Origin: Pelecanus crispus
Lineage: Eukaryota > Chordata > Aves > Pelecaniformes > Pelecanidae
DNA: 64,000 nucleotides
Assembly: GCF_030463565.1 (NCBI RefSeq)
Contig: NC_134676.1
Span: 3,148,001-3,212,000, forward strand
Reading direction: 5' to 3'
Both the position numbers and the translations under genes were made by a program. Under the pieces are notes generated by a model. The model had not been told where the DNA came from. It did no database searches and saw only the letters and a list, made by a program, of their open reading frames with translations. This document shows positions 22,397 to 64,000 of the stretch, one piece after another. Within the stretch, counting starts at the first letter, position 1. Every line of letters begins with the position of its first letter.

Positions 22397-23873
22397 GAGT
22401 AGTGATGTCCAGCCCTTACACCGTGCTTTTCAGCAGCCATCTCCAAAGCCATACAGAGGACTTCAGAGCCGCTCCTCTTATTTCACAGGTGGGAAAGGCC
22501 ATCCCAGATAATGGAAATGGCACTTGGGCTACTGATGAAACTCAGGTAGTCTTAGGTCTCTGCTCTCACCGCTGGGTCAAATTGGCAGAATGATTAATCT
22601 CTTAATTTCCTGGTCTGCCACAGACTCCTGGTTGGCCCTGTGCAAGCAGTGTAGATTTTTCTTTACTACTGTGACACCTCTTTGAAAAATGAGCATAATA
22701 GCACATTCACAATTCCAGGATTAATTAAAGCATGTTATTAAAGGCTGTGACACTGGTTGGGTACACCCAATACGAGAGACAAAAAAATACCACATTGGTG
22801 AGCTCAGTGAATTTGAGCCATCCAGAATGATAATAAATCTTTTTTTAATAAAATAATAACTCAGAAGAGGTGGTCAGAGCTATCAAGCATTTATAAAGTG
22901 TCTGAGCTCCCGCTCCTGGAGGCAAAATCCCTCTGCGATGAACGTGGAGTCTGCACAAAAATAAGAGATCAGACTGGAAGAGGTTTGCCTTCAGCAGAAA
23001 CGAATTCCCACGGGATAACAGGCAGCCAAACTGATCCCAGAGGAAACTGGCGGTCGATGAACATGTTGCTGGGGCTGACCCCTTTGCTGCTGAGTGCTTT
23101 GTAGTTGCTCTAGGAGAACGGATAAGGATGCTGAGCGGCTGGGTGGGTCGGCAGACTCCTTCAGAAGCATCCTCTCCATGCCCCTACGTAAGGATTTTGT
23201 GTGTCAAGACCGCAGAGTTTCCTTGAGCGTGGTATTTCCCGAGTGTTTGAGGGATCCTGGAGCCAAACCATCTGTTAAACCGGGAGCGCGGGGACGCCGC
23301 TGACAAGTGAAGCGGCCTGGGCCACGGCTGGGTGACCTCTCTCTGCACCAAGGGTGTGAGCAACCTGGAGATGAAACCGCTGGCACTTAAAAACCAGGCG
23401 CTTACAGCCTCTGCGTTTATACGGGTACTAGAGCTTTGCAAAATGTGCCTTCCTGTCATTTTTTATTACATTTTTCACATCGATGGAGGAAGAGCGGAGG
23501 TGTGGAGCGTGCTGGTGACTTGCCCGTGGCAGAGCCGGGAATGGCTGTGTCCCCAGTCACATCTTCCCAGACCCACTCCAAGGTTTGAACCCCCTGGCAC
23601 TTGCCAAGGCTTTAAGACTTTTCTGCACCCATCCATCTGCTCATAAAGGATTTTATACTGACCCCAGGACTTTCCACAGTGGTGCTTTTGGCCATGCGTG
23701 AGGGGTTGAGCTGGGGAGCGGTTCCTGCACGGTGCTGGCTTGGTCCCTGCTCCCTGGGGCCAGGCTGCGGGCTCCCGGGGCTGTGGGAGCGCCTTCGGGG
23801 CTGGAGGCTCGCTGCAAAGCTACGTCCAGCTTTGGACAGAATCAGTTTTTAGTTGCAGGAAAATCTTTCTTTG

Positions 23874-23929
23874 TTAATTATTCATTGCTTTAACACCTTG
23901 ATTAATTTTTCATTACTTTAACACAGGTA
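23874..23929 (+). repeat. Imperfect 28-bp tandem duplication
   Basis: ttaattattcattgctttaa and ttaatttttcattactttaa follow each other with a period of 28 bases. Few substitutions separate them. Confidence 0.75.
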
Positions 23930-26524
23930 GGAACACTTGCTGCAGCAATGGCCAGCGCAATGGCGTACGGTGAGACCGCAGCCCCAGCCAGACCCGAGGA
24001 TCGTGCCCAGACGTAGCACGCGGTGACTTCTGCACGGCCCAGGAGGAGGGGAGTCTAGCTTCGAGCTCTTTGGGACAGCTCTGCATGCAAGAATTCAGAA
24101 TCTGGGGCTGTATTTAGCAACAGTCAACTCTGTCCCGATGTTTGTCAGAATTGATGCTCCATATTTTTGCATTACCTGCTACCGTGCCCCGCACAGGCGG
24201 TGTCACGTACAAGAGACATCCAGCGAAAGCACAAACCTTTCCCTACAAACCTTAATACGCGCGCAGAGAGTTTAAAGTACTATGAACTGTGCAGGTATTG
24301 CCCCTAATTTTGAGGGATAAGGTTGACTTGGCTCTCATTTTACCCCTGGCCACCTGCGCTCTCTGCAGTAGACCCTGCTCCGAAGCATTTCCGCGGAGGA
24401 TTTCGGGATGGGGTTATCGGTGGTAAGGTACTGCTCGTGCATTGAAATTCAGTGCTGTAACTGTAGTTTGGGGCTCAGGGGATTTCACTGCAGAAACGCT
24501 GGTTTCTCCTGCCCGTCTGAACTCAATGGCAAACTCGCCTGCGCTCCTCTACCTAAATAAAACCCCCAAGCTGATGTGGAATGACGGGGTGCCTGTTGCG
24601 GAGCAGGTAACTCCGCTCCTAACCTCCAGCCCCAGCACCTGGCCTGCCTCACCGAGCGCCTCACCGCTCCATGCCATCATCTGTCCGTCTGTCTGTCTGT
24701 CCCTGGGGTCGCCATGTGTCATTGCAACACAGGGACAAGGCTGGGACCTGTGAGCGTCTGGGTGAGCGCACACATCTCCAACACCCGTCCTGTCCTTGCC
24801 AGAAAGCCGCTGGCTCTGCTTAGAGGGGAAAAAAACTGATATTTGGTTCATTTTCACCTCTCAGTGCCTCCGATGGGAATGCAAGAGGCGGTGCCATAAA
24901 ATCCTATTTAAGAGCCAGCGCTCGTTAAATACTATGATCAACGCAAGTGTTGATTTCCAAATGGAAAGAAGCTTCTGAAGGAGCCAGCTTCCAGCGACTC
25001 AGCACTTAGGACACACTTGAAGCCTTTTGTACGTACTTTGGGGTTTTTCTTTTCTAACTTTAATTAAAGTTTTAGATGATGATAAATTTGATGGAAAAAT
25101 CACACAGGGCACCAGCTGGTGTTTCATGGGAATGGCTATGCTTTGCCTCTGGGCTGCTACCCAGGCTTCACTGAAACCTTTGTTCCTGATTGTGCCGGTA
25201 CTTCACATTTTATTTCTATGGTTGATTTAATAGAAGGAGAGGAGCAAGTTTTGTTTGCCCGGCAAAGCTATCTCGGAGGCTTTGCAGAGATTACACTGTC
25301 AAATGCGTTACCCAGGGTAATTTCTAGACGGGGTGCAGGTTTTTCTCCCCTTCTTTGCTGCTTCCCAAACTTCCCCCAGAGCCACCTGCAATTTATTTGG
25401 ATTTACCAAGGACATCAGAGCTGGGAAAGAGCAAGATCTGCCGTGCTGGCTGTCCTCCCACCAAATTGGCGCTGCTCTCTGCCGGGCTCTGGGGTGGCTA
25501 AGGGAAAAGATGCCAAAGTGGGGGGAGTTTGACGCCCCAAGGGACGAGGAGCGGAGGGTGAGATGCCGCCGGCGATGGCTTTAAAGAAAGGCTGTGGGTG
25601 CCCTGCGAGCGGCACAGCCCGAAACCATGGGAGGAGGGATCCCACTGACGGAGTAAACAACTGCCATACAGAACAAGCCCCGCTGAGCACATTTTCTGCC
25701 TGCTTAGTTAATGTGCAGAATACCCTGAATGATAATGAATAGCAATAGTGATTAATTAGGAATACTTTGCGTTGGCATCATCCTTCTCAGGCTCAAAAAG
25801 TGCCTTATAAGCATGAATTGAAGCACGGGGCTGCTCCCACGGGATGGAGGGAGGCAGCGTGGCCGCGGACTGAGAGGCTGGGGACAATTTTTGGCTGTTT
25901 CAGCCCAAGAAACAAACCCCGACGTCGGTGCGGGATGGAGCGACGCAGAAGCAGCGCGGTGTTGGTGGTGGGAACCCAAACCCACCTCCAGGCAGGAGAA
26001 GAGGGAGAAAACCCCGTCCCCGGTGCATTCCTTGGGTGCATTTCCAGCGGTGTGGGCAGCTGCGCTCGGCGCAGGCCCGGCTGCGCCCTGGCGAAGGACA
26101 CCCCGTTAACGCCGTTCCTCGCACCCCGAAATGCGGGCGAGCCCCGACGGCTCCGCAGCCGGCGGGGATGGCAGAGCCCGAAACCGCCCAGGGGCACCCG
26201 CCTGGGGCTTAATTACTCTTCTTCTGTGGGAAAGGAAGAAGAATAGAAGAATAAAAGGGGAAAAAAAACCCAATAAACCCAACCCCAAAGCCAACCCCAC
26301 ACAGGGTGTGTGCCAGCGCCTCAGGTGAGGGAAGCGAGGCGGCGCCTTCCCGCCACTGGCTTTGAGGGCGGGCTCCTGCGGGCCCCCAGGGAAGCGGCCG
26401 GGAGCGGGGAGGGGAAGGAAAAATCTGTGTAAAAAAGGGATTTAAAATGAAAAAAAATAACAAAACCCGACGCGGGCGGTGAAAGAGGCGGTGAAGCCGC
26501 CCGAGCCCGGCGGCGAGAGGGACT

Positions 26525-26831
26525 GGGGGCGCGGAGCGGGCGAGCCGGGCCCAGACGGAGCGAACCGAGCCCAGCCGAGCCCAGAGGAACCGAGCCCAGC
26601 CGAGGAGAGCCGAGCCCAGCCGAACCTAACCGAAGCGAGCCGAGCCCAGCCGAACCGAGCCGAAGCGAGACGAGCCCAGCCGAACCGAGCCCAGCCGAGC
26701 AGAGCCCAGCCGAGCCGAAGCGAGCCGAGCCCAGCCGAGCAGAGCCGAAGCGCGCCGAGCCCAGCCGAGCAGAGCCGAAGCGCGCCGAGCCCAGCCGAGC
26801 CGAGCCGAGGCGAGCCGAGCCCGGCCGCACC
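26525..26831 (+). repeat. T-depleted CCGAG/CCCAG pentamer repeat in the MYO5B promoter
   Basis: A 307-base block with a single T (26627), built of 5-bp units such as CCGAG, CCCAG, CCGAA and GCGAG. The 5-base phase is kept almost throughout 26562-26826. A 30-base higher-order unit occurs twice without change at 26731-26760 and 26761-26790. It lies 205-511 bases before the MYO5B start codon. The absence of stop codons in the minus-strand frames is a consequence of the repeat and not evidence of coding. Confidence 0.92.
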
Positions 26832-26874
26832 TCCCCGTACCTGAGCGGGGCGCGGCGGAGGCGGAGCGGTGCCG

Positions 26875-26913
26875 CCTCCTCCTCCTCCTCCTCCTCCTCC
26901 TCCTCCTCCTCCT
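26875..26913 (+). repeat. (CCT)13 trinucleotide repeat
   Basis: Thirteen uninterrupted CCT units about 120 bases upstream of the MYO5B start codon. The opposite strand is all purine (AGG), a mirror-repeat type able in principle to form triplex DNA. Confidence 0.95.
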
Positions 26914-27003
26914 GCCGCTCCTGCCCACGGGTGTAAAGGTCGGCCGGTCTGTTTGTCCGTTCGGCGGTCGGTCCGGCGGCGCCGCTCGCTGCCTGCCGGC
27001 CCC

Positions 27004-27018
27004 ATGCCCCGCGCCTAG
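27004..27018 (+). CDS. Four-codon upstream ORF before MYO5B
   Basis: ATG CCC CGC GCC TAG lies 17 bases before the MYO5B ATG. If it is included in the mRNA it would be translated or scanned before the main start. Its ATG has C at -3 and +4, so it is weak. Too short to encode a functional product. Confidence 0.4.
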   Translation: MPRA

Positions 27019-27035
27019 CGCCGCCCGCCCCGGCC

Positions 27036-64000
<36,965 letters not shown>

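Larger units (their letters stand above)
20426..25990. other. Intergenic region between CFAP53 and MYO5B
   Basis: About 5.6 kb with no recognisable gene. It holds a polypyrimidine tract at 21171-21309, a CR1 element at 21905-22396, a 28-bp imperfect tandem pair at 23874-23929 and a short TCTG repeat near 24684-24700. MYO5B regulatory sequence probably lies toward its 3' end. Confidence 0.7.

Overview
This is vertebrate nuclear DNA, most likely from a bird. The genes are split by GT-AG introns. The only abundant interspersed repeat I recognise is the CR1 LINE family, the main avian retroposon. The promoters are CpG-rich and the introns fairly short. A crocodilian or turtle cannot be excluded, because CR1 is shared across sauropsids. 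No prokaryotic or organellar features are present.

Two protein-coding genes lie head to tail on the + strand. CFAP53 (formerly CCDC11), a ciliary coiled-coil protein, is complete: eight coding exons from 3284 to 20072 join without a frame break into 516 codons plus a stop, close to the human length. About 7 kb further on, the 5' part of MYO5B, an unconventional class V myosin motor, begins at 27036. Its first four coding exons (9, 37, 57 and 48 codons, plus split codons) are present. Intron 1 is 29.9 kb, and the window ends inside intron 4, before the P-loop exon. The same gene order and orientation is known in human (18q21), which supports calling the myosin MYO5B rather than MYO5A.

Layout: 1-2100, upstream intergenic DNA with no gene recognised; 2113-2961, a CR1 LINE abutting the CFAP53 promoter; 2980-3640, CpG island and CFAP53 promoter, with a near-perfect RFX X-box just before the start codon; 3284-20072, CFAP53, with intron 3 carrying a hAT-type miniature DNA transposon and a CR1 tail; 20073-26000, intergenic, with a third CR1; 25990-27450, the MYO5B CpG island, containing a 0.3-kb pentamer-based repeat that is almost free of T, a (CCT)13 tract and a four-codon upstream ORF; 27063-56948, MYO5B intron 1, with a CR1 tail, simple repeats and candidate regulatory sites; 56949-63221, MYO5B exons 2-4; 63222-64000, intron 4.

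The two genes act separately. CFAP53 is a component of motile-cilium axonemes needed for left-right patterning. MYO5B drives RAB11-dependent apical recycling along actin. I did not find a wholly new gene system. The most notable signals are non-coding: the T-depleted promoter repeat, a CR1 variant with a doubled 3' end present twice, the hAT element with intact target-site duplication, and the X-box promoter.
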